64,000 nucleotides of DNA, from NCBI GenBank assembly GCA_965261795.1, contig OZ253476.1:1736001-1800000 (forward strand). The letters are read 5' to 3'. The notes under the pieces are model-generated. The model made no database searches and was not told the DNA's origin. It worked only from the letters and a program-made list of their open reading frames with translations. The position numbers and the translations under genes were made by a program. Source of the stretch: CBDCFV01 sp965261795. Lineage in GTDB: Bacteria > Chloroflexota > Dehalococcoidia > Lucifugimonadales > UBA3495. Positions 1 through 8,240 of the stretch are shown here, piece by piece (position 1 is the stretch's first letter; every line of letters begins with the position of its first letter).

Positions 1-1160
1 TGGCCCTTTGCCAGCAGCGGACCGTCCGCTACCGACTCCACCTCCCGGTAGCCCAGGGTCAAACGCTTTTGGGACATGGACGAAACCGCCGGTATTGCGC
101 CGATCATTGGGTGGAACTCGCCATCGAGGTTGGAGAGGCTTTCGCCAAGGTACATCAAGCCGCCGCACTCGGCGTAGACCGGCACGCCCCGCGCCACGGC
201 ATCCCGGATGGCGGCGTGCATGGGCTTGTTCTCCGAAAGCTCCTTGGCGAACATTTCCGGGAAACCGCCGCCGAGGTAAAGGCCGCCAATTCCGTCGGGG
301 AGCGCGTCATCTTCCAGTGGGCTGAAGGGGGCTAACTCCGCGCCCCAAGCCTCCAGTAAGTCGAGGGAGTCCTGATAGTAGAAGCTGAAGGCCATGTCCT
401 GGGCGATTCCGATGCGGGCGCGTTTTGGCTGAGGCTCGGATGGGAAGGCTACCCGAGGCGTCTGCACTGAGTCCGTGTCACCGGACAGGGCGATCAGGCG
501 GTCAACGTCGATGGTGTCTTCTATCTGGGCAATCAGCGTGTCGTACCATTGGCGGGCAACCGAGCCTTCGACGGTGGGAATCAAGCCAAGGTGCCGTTCC
601 GGCTGGACCAGGTCCTCCCGCCGGGGCAGGTAGCCCAGGACGGGCAGGCCGGTGGTGGCTTCGATCTGGGGTTGGCAGAACTCCAAGTGGCGAGGGCCTC
701 CCACTCCGTTGAGGATTACGCCGGCGACGTTCAGGTCCGGGTCGAACCGTTGGTATCCCATGACCTCCGCCGCCACGCTGCGGGCGACTTTTGAGGCGTC
801 GGCTACCAGAATTACCGGAGCGCCCAACAGCTTGGCCAACTCGGCGGTGGAACCCTCCTCGGAGAGGCTGGAGTGGCCGTCGAACACCCCCATCACGCCC
901 TCGACCACCGATATTTGCCGGTGGCCGCTGGCGCGTTGAAAGAGTTCCAGCACCGTATCGTGGGACAATAGCCAAGTGTCGAGGTTGCGGGATGGGACGC
1001 CGCAAGCCAGCTTATGATAGGAAGGGTCGATGTAATCGGGGCCGGCCTTGAACGGCTGCACCTTATAGCCGCGGCGGGTCAACGCCCCCATGATGCCGGT
1101 GGCGATAGTGGTCTTGCCCACCCCGCTGCGCACGCCCGCTATGACTATGGTTGAAGCCAA
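1..1160 (-). CDS. cobB: Cobyrinate a,c-diamide synthase, 3' end beyond window
   Basis: ATP- and glutamine-dependent amidation of cobyrinate (or hydrogenobyrinate) side chains in cobalamin synthesis, in the cytoplasm. Translated from a TTG at 1160 preceded by GGGGAGA, the protein opens with a P-loop (AGVRSGVGKTT, residues 8-18) of the dethiobiotin-synthetase-like ATPase domain. The C-terminal class I glutamine amidotransferase domain is visible: GGLYLGGGFPEMFA, and YAECGGLMYLG with the nucleophile Cys near residue 332. About 386 codons lie in the window and the stop is off the left edge. It lies downstream of the cobalamin riboswitch and the 127-aa gene on the same strand, separated from them by the hairpin array, so B12 repression is likely. 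Family assignment is firm; the CobB versus CbiA substrate cannot be told from sequence. Confidence 0.93.
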   Translation of the reverse strand, partial: MASTIVIAGVRSGVGKTTIATGIMGALTRRGYKVQPFKAGPDYIDPSYHKLACGVPSRNLDTWLLSHDTVLELFQRASGHRQISVVEGVMGVFDGHSSLSEEGSTAELAKLLGAPVILVADASKVARSVAAEVMGYQRFDPDLNVAGVILNGVGGPRHLEFCQPQIEATTGLPVLGYLPRREDLVQPERHLGLIPTVEGSVARQWYDTLIAQIEDTIDVDRLIALSGDTDSVQTPRVAFPSEPQPKRARIGIAQDMAFSFYYQDSLDLLEAWGAELAPFSPLEDDALPDGIGGLYLGGGFPEMFAKELSENKPMHAAIRDAVARGVPVYAECGGLMYLGESLSNLDGEFHPMIGAIPAVSSMSQKRLTLGYREVESVADGPLLAKG

Positions 1161-1216
1161 TCTTATCTCCCCGGGCCGATGACGGCCTTTTGTACGCTAT
1201 GGCTGACCGATGCCTA

Positions 1217-1684
1217 TGGATTCCCGCCTGTGCGGGAATGACGGGTTAGGTATGTTGGATTCCCGCCTGCACGGGAATGACGGGTTAGGTATGTCGGATT
1301 CCCGCCTGCGCGGGAATGACGGGTTAGGTATGTTGGATTCCCGCCTGCGCGGGAATGACGGGTTAGGTATGTCGGATTCCCGCCTGCGCGGGAATGACGG
1401 GTTAGGTATGTCGGATTCCCGCCTGCGCGGGAATGACGGGTTAGGTATGTCGGATTCCCGCCTGCGCGGGAATGACGGGTTAGGTATGTCGGATTCCCGC
1501 CTGCGCGGGAATGACGGGTTAGGTATGTTGGATTCCCGCCTGCGCGGGAATGACGGGTTAGGTATGTCGGATTCCCGCCTGCGCGGGAATGACGGGTTAG
1601 GTATGTCGGATTCCCGCCTGCGCGGGAATGACGGGTTAGGTATGTTGGATTCCCGCCTGCGCGGGAATGACGGGTTAGGTACTG
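1217..1684. repeat. Tandem array of twelve 39-bp hairpin units
   Basis: Twelve near-identical units follow each other with no spacers. Each contains the palindrome ATTCCCGCctgcGCGGGAAT followed by GACGGGTTAGGTATGT(C/T)GG. Differences are few: the first two units carry TGTGC or TGCAC in the loop, and the linker alternates between GTCG and GTTG. The last unit runs into GGTACTGCGCCAAGTTTTG and then TGAGATAGTCTCTT. A single unit with the same flank occurs inverted at 61010-61064, so array and flank form a dispersed family. The unit is 13 codons long, so open frames run through it on both strands; these have no coding signal. It sits between the 127-aa gene and cobB, so it is probably transcribed in that operon. 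Confidence 0.93.
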
Positions 1685-1712
1685 CGCCAAGTTTTGAGAT
1701 AGTCTCTTGGAA

Positions 1713-2096
1713 TCAGCCGGTGATGGGCAAGACTTCGCCGTATTTTTCAATCAAGCTCATAAATAGGTCGTGACGCGGCTGGTTGGTCTCTTCCTTCTCG
1801 GACTTCCGCAAATAGACCCGCAGCATGGGTTGTTCTTCCGGGTCCATAAACCATACCGAATAGCTGGGCAGGCCCTGCTGGTTGGTCGTGTGGATGAACT
1901 TGACCTCTTTCACCTCGTCCATGTGCATGTGGACGTGGGTGCCGCCTTCGGCCATAAAGGTGACGATTTTGCCGTCGTCGGTGAAGCGCAGGTCATCGAA
2001 CATGGTGTAGATTTCGGCGGTAGAGCCGTTATTGGCCAGCATCAGGACCACCTCGGCGAAACCGGGTTGGCAGTCATCGAGAATTCCCTTTATCAT
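1713..2096 (-). CDS. Conserved 127-aa protein downstream of cobalamin riboswitch
   Basis: Function unknown. The ATG at 2096 has GAGAGG eight bases upstream; a GTG at 2105 is an alternative. The 127-aa soluble protein has no signal peptide or membrane helix. It shows a beta-rich pattern with a His-containing strand (GGTHVHMHMDEV) followed by SYSVWFMDPEEQPMLRVYLRKSE, which faintly recalls the HutX/ChuX/HemS heme-carrier fold, in which a tetrapyrrole sits between sheets. That resemblance is by eye only. It is the first gene after the B12 riboswitch, so a role in cobalamin, cobalt or tetrapyrrole handling is the best inference. cobB follows on the same strand. Confidence 0.65.
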   Translation of the reverse strand: MIKGILDDCQPGFAEVVLMLANNGSTAEIYTMFDDLRFTDDGKIVTFMAEGGTHVHMHMDEVKEVKFIHTTNQQGLPSYSVWFMDPEEQPMLRVYLRKSEKEETNQPRHDLFMSLIEKYGEVLPITG

Positions 2097-2186
2097 CGCG
2101 TTCACCTCTCGTTACTTGGAGGAATGGCGCTCACACCGCCCTCTCCCATAGGGAGAAAAGGTCTTGCTGGAGGCCATTAACAAATA

Positions 2187-2208
2187 AGCCCGACCACGCA
2201 GTCGGGCT
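2187..2208 (-). terminator. Hairpin, possible riboswitch expression platform
   Basis: On the minus strand AGCCCGAC and GTCGGGCT form a perfect 8-bp stem with a 6-nt loop, followed by TTATTTGTT. It lies about 50 nt downstream of the cobalamin aptamer and 90 nt before the 127-aa gene, the usual place for a terminator that acts when B12 is bound. The U-tract is weak. Confidence 0.6.
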
Positions 2209-2256
2209 CAAGCGTTTCACGACTCATACCCTCATCCGCGAAGTGTATCAAGTCAA

Positions 2257-2410
2257 GCCTGGGGCAGGTCTTCTGGCTCCCGGTGTCGTCGTCCCCTCCG
2301 GCGCAACGATAGTGCCCTGGGGATGGCTTCGACCGGTTACAGTGGCGGGACCGCGCCGGTTTCTCACCGGCTTCCCTCTTTAGTCCCAGAAAAGGGACAC
2401 CTACAGGCTA
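2257..2410 (-). promoter_or_regulatory. Cobalamin riboswitch
   Basis: Read on the minus strand the segment contains, in order, GGGAAGCCGGTG, GCGGTCCCGCCACTGTAA and the B12 box AGCCAGAAGACCTGCC, the three conserved landmarks of the cobalamin aptamer in the right order and spacing. Between them lies a stem rich in GC. Upstream is a good promoter and downstream a terminator-like hairpin. It should repress the 127-aa gene and cobB when cobalamin is abundant. Confidence 0.92.
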
Positions 2411-2465
2411 GGTTCAATTGTTAACAGGGGACTGCTGGTCGGGAAGTTTGGCCGACCATGGCGGT

Positions 2466-2494
2466 ATTGTAAGGCGGGCTCCAGTCAGCGTCAA
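2466..2494 (-). promoter_or_regulatory. Promoter for the cobalamin-regulated operon
   Basis: Minus strand TTGACG (2494-2489), a 17-bp spacer and TACAAT (2471-2466), about 60 bp upstream of the riboswitch aptamer. Sequence match and position both fit a housekeeping sigma promoter. Confidence 0.65.
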
Positions 2495-2515
2495 TGTTTA
2501 TTATTGACAGGGTGG

Positions 2516-2656
2516 TGACCTGTGCAAAGTAATTGTCTGAATCAGGATTTTCAGGATTTCGGGATTTTCAGGATATTCCCAATCCGGAGTATCCTTTAAT
2601 CTTGATAATCCCGATTCAGACATTTGCCACCGGTAAAGACTTTGCACAGGCCCTGG
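2516..2656. mobile_element. Element C, copy 1 (short inverted-repeat element)
   Basis: About 140 bp with no coding capacity. Outer arms CCTGTGCAAAGT and ACTTTGCACAGG are perfect inverted repeats, and inner arms TGTCTGAATCAGGATT and (in reverse) ATCCCGATTCAGACA continue the symmetry. TTGACAGGGTGG stands directly on both sides (2504-2515 and 2657-2668), consistent with a target duplication. A second copy is at 61121-61262 and a degraded arm is near 59905-59945. Confidence 0.75.
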
Positions 2657-2752
2657 TTGACAGGGTGGGGCGTTGTCGGTGGCACGGTGTAGCATCAGTC
2701 TGCTTGACCACCATGCCTTACGGCATATAGCATATTGGTAAGGAGAACAGCC

Positions 2753-2995
2753 ATGATCGTCAAAATCACGTCAAAACGCCAAGTTACCTTCCCGGCGCGA
2801 GTGCTGGACGCTATGGGGGTAGGCCCCGGCGACCATCTCGAATTGGACGAAGGTCCCGACGGTTTTATACTGCGGCCAAGACGTATCGACCGCACCCGCT
2901 TGGCGCCACTCAATAACCAGATACCAACCGGCCTGCCGCCGTTCGACATCGGCAAGTTCCGAGAGGAATCGTATGACCCAGCGTTACGGGACTGA
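2753..2995 (+). CDS. AbrB/SpoVT-type antitoxin
   Basis: 80-aa protein with an N-terminal swapped-hairpin AbrB/MazE DNA-binding domain: MIVKITSKRQVTFPARVLDAMG followed by GDHLEL and GFILRPRR. It should bind its own promoter and neutralise the PIN toxin encoded next. The ATG at 2753 follows AAGGAGAACAGCC. The C-terminal part (residues 40-80) is probably the toxin-binding tail. Its 3' end overlaps the toxin start by 23 nt, showing translational coupling. Element C copy 1 ends about 85 bp upstream, close to the likely promoter. Confidence 0.85.
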   Translation: MIVKITSKRQVTFPARVLDAMGVGPGDHLELDEGPDGFILRPRRIDRTRLAPLNNQIPTGLPPFDIGKFREESYDPALRD

Positions 2996-3371
2996 CACAT
3001 CCATACTGGTGAGGCTGCTGACAGGCTTACCGGCATCTGCATTTGAGCGTTGCGACCGGGAATTGACCAAGTTGATTGAGGAGGACGGAGCGGAGATTTT
3101 CGCATCAAACCAAGTCATCGGAGAGGCATATATCGCCGTCCAACATCACTATGGAGTAACGAAAGGAGCTGCCCGCACAGGCCTGCTCAGCGTCCTTACG
3201 TCCGGACTCGTAGCCCCGTTGAAGGGGCAATCAGTCCTTAAGGCGCTGGCGGAGGACGGCGGCGCCGGACTACTCGATAGACTAATCGCCGACGACTACT
3301 CACGCATAGTATCCGAAACCCTGACCCTCGACCGGAGGATGGCCTCACTGCCGGGGGTGCGGCGGCTGTAG
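2973..3371 (+). CDS. PIN-domain toxin (VapC-like ribonuclease)
   Basis: 132-aa PIN-domain protein. The acidic residues expected for a metal-dependent ribonuclease are present: Asp in YGTDTSILVRLL (residues 5-16), Glu in VIGEAYIAV, Asp in LLDRLIADDYS and Asp in TLDRRMAS. It overlaps the AbrB-type antitoxin by 23 nt. The family cleaves tRNA or other RNA when free of antitoxin. Length is normal for VapC. Start ATG at 2973 is preceded by GAGAGGAATCGT. Confidence 0.83.
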   Translation: MTQRYGTDTSILVRLLTGLPASAFERCDRELTKLIEEDGAEIFASNQVIGEAYIAVQHHYGVTKGAARTGLLSVLTSGLVAPLKGQSVLKALAEDGGAGLLDRLIADDYSRIVSETLTLDRRMASLPGVRRL

Positions 3372-3414
3372 GACCTTACAGCTTCCGCGTACCAACCTAA
3401 GCCGGAGGAGTGCA

Positions 3415-3795
3415 ATGACTACTTACACCTATGACCATATTCACCTGCGGAGCCAGGACCCGATGGCAACGGCCCAATACTTCAACAAGATGTTCGATGC
3501 CAAGATTCTGGAATCGGTGCAGACCGACGGCCAGTCGCGCATCGACATCGACGTCAACGGGCTGATGATTTTCATCGCGGCGGCGGACGAAACGACTCCC
3601 ACCGGGCCGGTCGACCCTCATTTGGGACTGGACCACTTCGGTCTCCGGGTGGAGAACCTGGCCCAAGCGGCGGCGGAGTTGAAAGAAAAGGGCGCCGAGT
3701 TTTCGTTGGAGCCCAAGGACTTGCGGCCAGGGTTGAAGATTGCTTTTGTTCGTGCGCCGGGGGACGTGCGGATTGAGCTGTTGGAGAGAAGCTAA
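3415..3795 (+). CDS. VOC family protein (glyoxalase/dioxygenase fold)
   Basis: 126-aa single-subunit member of the vicinal-oxygen-chelate superfamily. Two beta-alpha-beta-beta-beta modules are visible, with candidate metal ligands His in YDHIHLRS (residue about 8), His in LGLDHFGLRV and Glu in VRIELLER. Such proteins act as lyases, isomerases or dioxygenases on small molecules; the substrate is not predictable. ATG at 3415 is preceded by GGAGGAGTGCA. It stands alone, with an MBL hydrolase convergent on the other side. Confidence 0.85.
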   Translation: MTTYTYDHIHLRSQDPMATAQYFNKMFDAKILESVQTDGQSRIDIDVNGLMIFIAAADETTPTGPVDPHLGLDHFGLRVENLAQAAAELKEKGAEFSLEPKDLRPGLKIAFVRAPGDVRIELLERS

Positions 3796-3850
3796 CCGCG
3801 ACACTCGCTGTTTGAAGGTTCGCTGATGGCGCGGCCATATTTCAGGCGGG

Positions 3851-4684
3851 TTAGCCGCGCTTGAGCCGGTAGGTGGCGGCGTCTTCGAAGGCCGACCCGT
3901 CCTCCAGCAGCTTTTCCAAGTGGGTACGCACGTTGCGGACCGCCGCTTCCCGGAGGTTCCGGCGCAGGTTGCCGGGGTAGACGGCCGTCACTATTTCGTC
4001 GGCAGTCCTGTAGCCCTGCTCCAAGGCATTGATAATTTGTTTCTCCCGTTCCTGCCGGTGGTGAATGTACCATTCGATGCGGGCGGCCCCGTTCTGGACC
4101 AACTGGCCGTGGCCGGGGCATATAAGCGCGGGCTTCTGCTTGGCCAACAACTCCAGCGACGACATGTATTGCTTCAGGTTTCGTACGCTGGATGAGGAGT
4201 TGCCCAGGATGGTGTCGCCGCTGAACAGCGTCCGGTGCTCCCTCAGAAAGTAGCAAACGTGATTGTCTTCGTGGCCCGGGGTGAACAGCGCCCGCAGGCT
4301 TACGCCGCCGCCAGACTTGATGACCTCCCTGGAGCGCAGCGGGACTACGCAGTCCAGGCCCAGTCGCTGGACAAGATAGGGCGCAAGCTTGGGATGGCAG
4401 CGGATGGTGCACCCCATAGCCTCTTGAAGACGGTCAAGCCCGCCGATATGGTCGCCGTGGCCGTGGGTAACCAGGATGGAGGAGATTTCAGGCTGTCCCA
4501 ACTCGGAGTAGTAGTCCAGGATTTGCTTGGTCCAGGAGCGATAAGGCTCTCCCGAATCGATGACCACCATGTGATCTCCGGGGTCGCCGACGAAGTATAT
4601 CTGCGTTCCTCCCGGGTGCATTGCCCCGAAGGTGTTGGGGTCTTCTTCTATATGGGTGCTGTAGACGTGTTCGGCGATTTGCAT
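3851..4684 (-). CDS. MBL-fold metallo-hydrolase (LACTB2-like)
   Basis: 277-aa metallo-beta-lactamase-fold hydrolase. Zinc ligands are complete: HGHGDHIGG (around residue 74), PGHEDNH, LFSGDTILG and ICPGHGQ. The C-terminal part (about 210-277) has the short winged-helix seen in LACTB2-type proteins, with the REKQIINAL and VRTHLEKLLEDG segments. Family members are RNases or thioesterase-like hydrolases. ATG at 4684 starts MQIAEHVYSTHI. Transcribed alone, divergent from the penicillin acylase gene. Confidence 0.85.
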   Translation of the reverse strand: MQIAEHVYSTHIEEDPNTFGAMHPGGTQIYFVGDPGDHMVVIDSGEPYRSWTKQILDYYSELGQPEISSILVTHGHGDHIGGLDRLQEAMGCTIRCHPKLAPYLVQRLGLDCVVPLRSREVIKSGGGVSLRALFTPGHEDNHVCYFLREHRTLFSGDTILGNSSSSVRNLKQYMSSLELLAKQKPALICPGHGQLVQNGAARIEWYIHHRQEREKQIINALEQGYRTADEIVTAVYPGNLRRNLREAAVRNVRTHLEKLLEDGSAFEDAATYRLKRG

Positions 4685-4873
4685 GGCGCCCCTCTTGGTT
4701 GAGGCCTGTCGGATTCAAGGGTTTGAGAAGATATTTGAGCCTGACCGGATGTTAGCGGCGCTGTATGCCATCGTCAACCGGCAGCACCGTTGTTACTGTC
4801 CATATCTAAAGTCAACGATGGTATCATGGGCGCAGACGCTGGAAAAAAGACACCAACGGTATTGAGGGAGACC

Positions 4874-7198
4874 ATGATTACTACCGACCAGCTAAAAGCA
4901 GCGATTCCTCCTTTGACCGGGACTCTGGACATTCCCGGGTTTGAGTCCGCAGTTGAAGTGTACCGGGACGGGTACGGTATCCCGCATATTAGAGCTTCAA
5001 ACGAGCGCGACGCTTTCTTCGCCCAAGGGTTTGTCACCGCCCAGGACCGCCTGTGGCACATGGAATACGACCGGCGGCGAGGAATGGGCCGGTGGGCGGA
5101 GGTGGTCGGTGCGTCGGCATTGGAACAGGACAAGCTGATGCGGCGGTTCCGCTTGGAAGCCAGCGCACGGGCGGACTATGGGGCCGTCGCCGAGCGCACC
5201 CGCAGTATGTTCGACGCCTATGCTTGCGGCGTCAATGCCTTCATAGAACATGGCAAGGCGCTGCCGGCGGAGTATGAAATCGCTGGCATAAGCCCCGAGC
5301 CCTGGCAGCCGTGGGACGGGTTGGTGGCGTACAAAGTCCGGCATATCCTGATGGGCGTGTTCGAGTCGAAGATATGGCGGGCGCAGGTATTGAAAGAGGT
5401 CGGCCCGGAAAAAACTGCGGAGTTGTTCCCCGGATACCAACCGGGCCAACTGTTGATACTGCCTCCAGGCAAGGACTATGAAGGCCCGCTGGCCGACAGC
5501 GTGGAGGAGTTGAGCAACGGCATTGCGGCCTTGGGATACCTCAACGGCAGCAGCGGCGGCAGCAATAGCTGGGCTCTAGCGGGGGCAAAGACCGCCACCG
5601 GGATGCCGCTTGTGGCGGGAGACTCCCACCGGGCGTTGGACACGCCCAACGTCTACTACCAGAACCACCTGTCATGTCCCAGCTTTGACGTGGTTGGTCT
5701 TTCCTTCCCGGGAATGCCTGGGTTTCCTCACTTCGGCCATAATGACTGGGTGTCCTGGTGCGTCACCCATCTCGGGGCCGACTACCAGGACCTGTACATA
5801 GAGCGGTTCAAGGAAGACGATCCACGCTACTACCTGTTCGAGGGACAGTGGCGGCGGGCTGAGTCTTTCCCTGAAGTAATCAGAGTGCGGGGCGGTGATG
5901 ACGTAAACCTGCAAGTCACGGTCACGCACCACGGGCCCGTCATTTCCGGCGGCCCGGAGTCCGGCAGCGGCCTGGCCTTCAAGTACACCGCCACCGAAGG
6001 GGCATCCACATGGCCGGATACACTGTGGCAAATGCTGCTGGCCAAAGACTCCAATGAGTTGGTCGAGTCGATGCGGGAGTGGATGGACCCGTGCAACAAC
6101 TTTGTGTTCGGGGACGTTCAAGGCAACGCAGGATACCTGTGCCGGGGGAAAGTCCCGGTCCGGTCGTCGGCCAACGGGTGGCTGCCGGTGCCCGGTTGGA
6201 CGGGAGAGCACGAGTGGCAGGGGTATATTCCGTTCGATGAGATGCCCCGCTCGGTAAACCCGGAGCAGCAGTACATCGCCACGGCCAACAACAAACCGGT
6301 CGGCGACGACTATCCCCACTACATTTCGGTGGAGTTCACTCCCGGGTTCCGAGTGAGACGGGTCACCGAGGGCCTGCTGGCGTTGGACCATCCCGACGCG
6401 CCGGCCATGGCAAAGGTGCACGCGGAGCGGATTTCCATTCCGGCCTTGGCTTACTTGGGCATCATGGACCGCGTTGAGCCGCAAGACGCCCTCTCCGCCT
6501 CGGCCAAAGAGCGGCTGTTGAGTTGGTCCGGGCACATGGACGCCGACTGTGTTGAACCGACGATTTACAGCGCCTTCAGGGACGCACTGCTCAAGGAGGT
6601 GCTGCACCACAACTTGGGACACAAGTTGGGAGAACTGGCTTGGAGTCCCGACGGCAGGGGCTTAGGCGGATTCATCGCCAGGCTGAGGTCCCGGTTGTCC
6701 GCGATGGTTGCGGAGGGCGATCATAGCCTGTTGCCAACGGGGAAGAGTTGGCCGGAGGTAGTGTCTGACGCGCTGGCGAAGGGCGTAGCCAGCCTGCGGG
6801 AGCGGTTGGGGGACAACATGGACGAATGGCGTTGGGACCGGCTGCACCAAGCCCGGCCGCGTCATACCCTTTCCGAAGGATTTCCGGAACTAGCGGAGTT
6901 GCTGGACCCGCCGCCGATTCCGATGAGCGGCGATGGGGATACTCCGTTGGCGGGCAGCTATGCTGCGGCCAACCCGGCCACGGTCACCGGGCTTTCCGTA
7001 GCCCGGTATGTCTACGATATGTCCGACTGGAACAACTCCCTTTGGGCGGTCCCTCTGGGAAGCTCCGGCCATCCCGGCAGCCATCACTATCACGACCAGT
7101 CGGAAACTTGGCGGAAAGTCCAACTGGTCCCGATGGAGTACGATTGGGACCACATCATTGGCCACAGCGAGACGCAGCAACGGCTGGAGCCGGTGTAG
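4874..7198 (+). CDS. Penicillin acylase family hydrolase (Ntn)
   Basis: 774-aa precursor of an N-terminal-nucleophile amidase that hydrolyses an acyl amide (beta-lactam side chain, acyl-homoserine lactone or similar). GSSGGSNSWALAG marks the autocatalytic site, with the nucleophile Ser at about residue 230 directly after Gly-Gly, so the chain should split into an alpha subunit of about 229 residues and a beta subunit of about 545. GDSHRALDTPNVYYQ and FPGMPGFPHFGHND are also family-typical. There is no clear signal peptide, so a cytoplasmic enzyme is likely, unlike many secreted relatives. ATG at 4874 is preceded by GAGGGAG. An upstream in-frame start at 4790 has poor support. Confidence 0.9.
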   Translation: MITTDQLKAAIPPLTGTLDIPGFESAVEVYRDGYGIPHIRASNERDAFFAQGFVTAQDRLWHMEYDRRRGMGRWAEVVGASALEQDKLMRRFRLEASARADYGAVAERTRSMFDAYACGVNAFIEHGKALPAEYEIAGISPEPWQPWDGLVAYKVRHILMGVFESKIWRAQVLKEVGPEKTAELFPGYQPGQLLILPPGKDYEGPLADSVEELSNGIAALGYLNGSSGGSNSWALAGAKTATGMPLVAGDSHRALDTPNVYYQNHLSCPSFDVVGLSFPGMPGFPHFGHNDWVSWCVTHLGADYQDLYIERFKEDDPRYYLFEGQWRRAESFPEVIRVRGGDDVNLQVTVTHHGPVISGGPESGSGLAFKYTATEGASTWPDTLWQMLLAKDSNELVESMREWMDPCNNFVFGDVQGNAGYLCRGKVPVRSSANGWLPVPGWTGEHEWQGYIPFDEMPRSVNPEQQYIATANNKPVGDDYPHYISVEFTPGFRVRRVTEGLLALDHPDAPAMAKVHAERISIPALAYLGIMDRVEPQDALSASAKERLLSWSGHMDADCVEPTIYSAFRDALLKEVLHHNLGHKLGELAWSPDGRGLGGFIARLRSRLSAMVAEGDHSLLPTGKSWPEVVSDALAKGVASLRERLGDNMDEWRWDRLHQARPRHTLSEGFPELAELLDPPPIPMSGDGDTPLAGSYAAANPATVTGLSVARYVYDMSDWNNSLWAVPLGSSGHPGSHHYHDQSETWRKVQLVPMEYDWDHIIGHSETQQRLEPV

Positions 7199-7336
7199 GT
7201 GGCGGGCGGTCAGGCGAAGCGCCTGACTCCGCCTTAGTCCCCCCGTTACAATCAAGTTGGTTCACTGGTAGTACCGGACACTCCAACCAAAAGAACTTGC
7301 CTTGAAGTAAAAACATCCGTCGATTGGGGTAACTTC

Positions 7337-7750
7337 GTGCGAGAAATGGTTACGGTGATACATAGGACCATCCACGGACTTGCTGACTTCGTGGTCGTTC
7401 TCACCTTTGACTTCTATGAAGAAAGGGGGCCGTGGGTTGGGGTCTGCCTGGAATTGGGGACATCGGCCTTTTCAGACAGTCTGGAACAGGTGCGGGAGGA
7501 GTTGCGGGACGCAGTAGAACTTCAACTGAATGAAGTGGAACGGCTCTGTGATGTCCGGGACTACTTGGAAGAAAATCACGTCCACGTTGTGCCAATCGAG
7601 GCAGCCGCCTCTCCGGAAGAAGCCGGGGAAGAAGCCGGGGAAGAAGCCGGGGAAGAAGCCGGGGAAGAAGCCGGGGAAGAAGCCGGGGAAGAAGCCGGGG
7701 AAGAAGCCGGGGAAGAAGCCGGGTTCGTCGTGGGCGCCACCAGCGTGTAA
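7337..7750 (+). CDS. HicB-type antitoxin with EEAG repeat tail
   Basis: 137-aa protein. Residues about 10-70 match the HicB/UPF0150 partial RNase-H-like fold: WVGVCLELGTSAFSDSLEQVREELRDAVELQL. It should bind the HicA-like toxin encoded 6 nt downstream. The C-terminus is unusual: nine perfect or near-perfect EEAG repeats encoded by a 12-bp microsatellite, then FVVGATSV, replacing the usual short DNA-binding tail. GTG at 7337 follows GGGGT; ATG at 7346 is the alternative start. Confidence 0.75.
   Translation: MREMVTVIHRTIHGLADFVVVLTFDFYEERGPWVGVCLELGTSAFSDSLEQVREELRDAVELQLNEVERLCDVRDYLEENHVHVVPIEAAASPEEAGEEAGEEAGEEAGEEAGEEAGEEAGEEAGEEAGFVVGATSV
7615..7726. repeat. 12-bp microsatellite GAAGCCGGGGAA
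   Basis: Nine tandem copies of a 12-bp unit inside the HicB-like gene, coding EEAG. The near-identity of units points to recent slippage. Because 12 is a multiple of three, copy-number changes keep the reading frame and only alter the length of an acidic tail. Confidence 0.9.
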
Positions 7751-7756
7751 GCAGGT

Positions 7757-7999
7757 TTGAATATATCAGGTCGTGACCTGATGCGTCTCCTTGAACTGGA
7801 CGGTTGGACCCGAGGCGGGCGCCGGACTCATGGTGTCTTTTACTATCGACGTTTCCCTGAAGAGCGACTCCCACGGTCCACGGTCATACCCGATAAGTCC
7901 GTTCCTTTACCGCAGACCACACTGGGCGCAATTCTGAGCGTCAAGCAGACGGGGCTCGGTCGTGCAGGTCTGCAAGAGCTACACGACAAATACCGTTAG
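7757..7999 (+). CDS. HicA-type mRNA interferase toxin
   Basis: 80-aa HicA/YcfA-like protein. SGRDLMRLLELDGWTRGGRRTHGVFYYRR shows the double-stranded-RNA-binding-like fold with the catalytic His in a THG context instead of the usual GSH. TVIPDKSVPLPQTTLGAILSVKQTGL is the conserved second half. TTG at 7757, preceded by GCAGG, is the only reasonable start. It follows the HicB-like gene in the reverse of the common hicA-hicB order. Confidence 0.75.
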   Translation: MNISGRDLMRLLELDGWTRGGRRTHGVFYYRRFPEERLPRSTVIPDKSVPLPQTTLGAILSVKQTGLGRAGLQELHDKYR

Positions 8000-8240
8000 C
8001 CAAGCTTGAGCAGGGAGCGCCAAGCAACCGCTGGCTACTAATCCACGACGCCACGCGAGGACAGTAGTTACCGCATGTTTAACAAGGGCCGTTATCTCGT
8101 TTAGTTCGCCGTCAACGGCCATTTGCTACGGAACCGCAGGCTGCACGGCGGTCCAAGAGTCCACCAAGCGAGGTGGCGAGCGCCCTTCCTCCCGGTAGTA
8201 GTAACGGCGCATGTTTTCCCTTCTTGCGCGCGTTCCTCCG

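Noticed and set aside
1210..1773. 187-aa and 178-aa repeat proteins over the 39-bp array
   Set aside because: The frames exist only because the unit is 39 bp. They have no unique domain and start in non-coding flanks.
2501..2695. 64-aa ORF over element C
   Set aside because: The matching frame in copy 2 (61129) is produced by the repeat itself; there is no evidence of coding.
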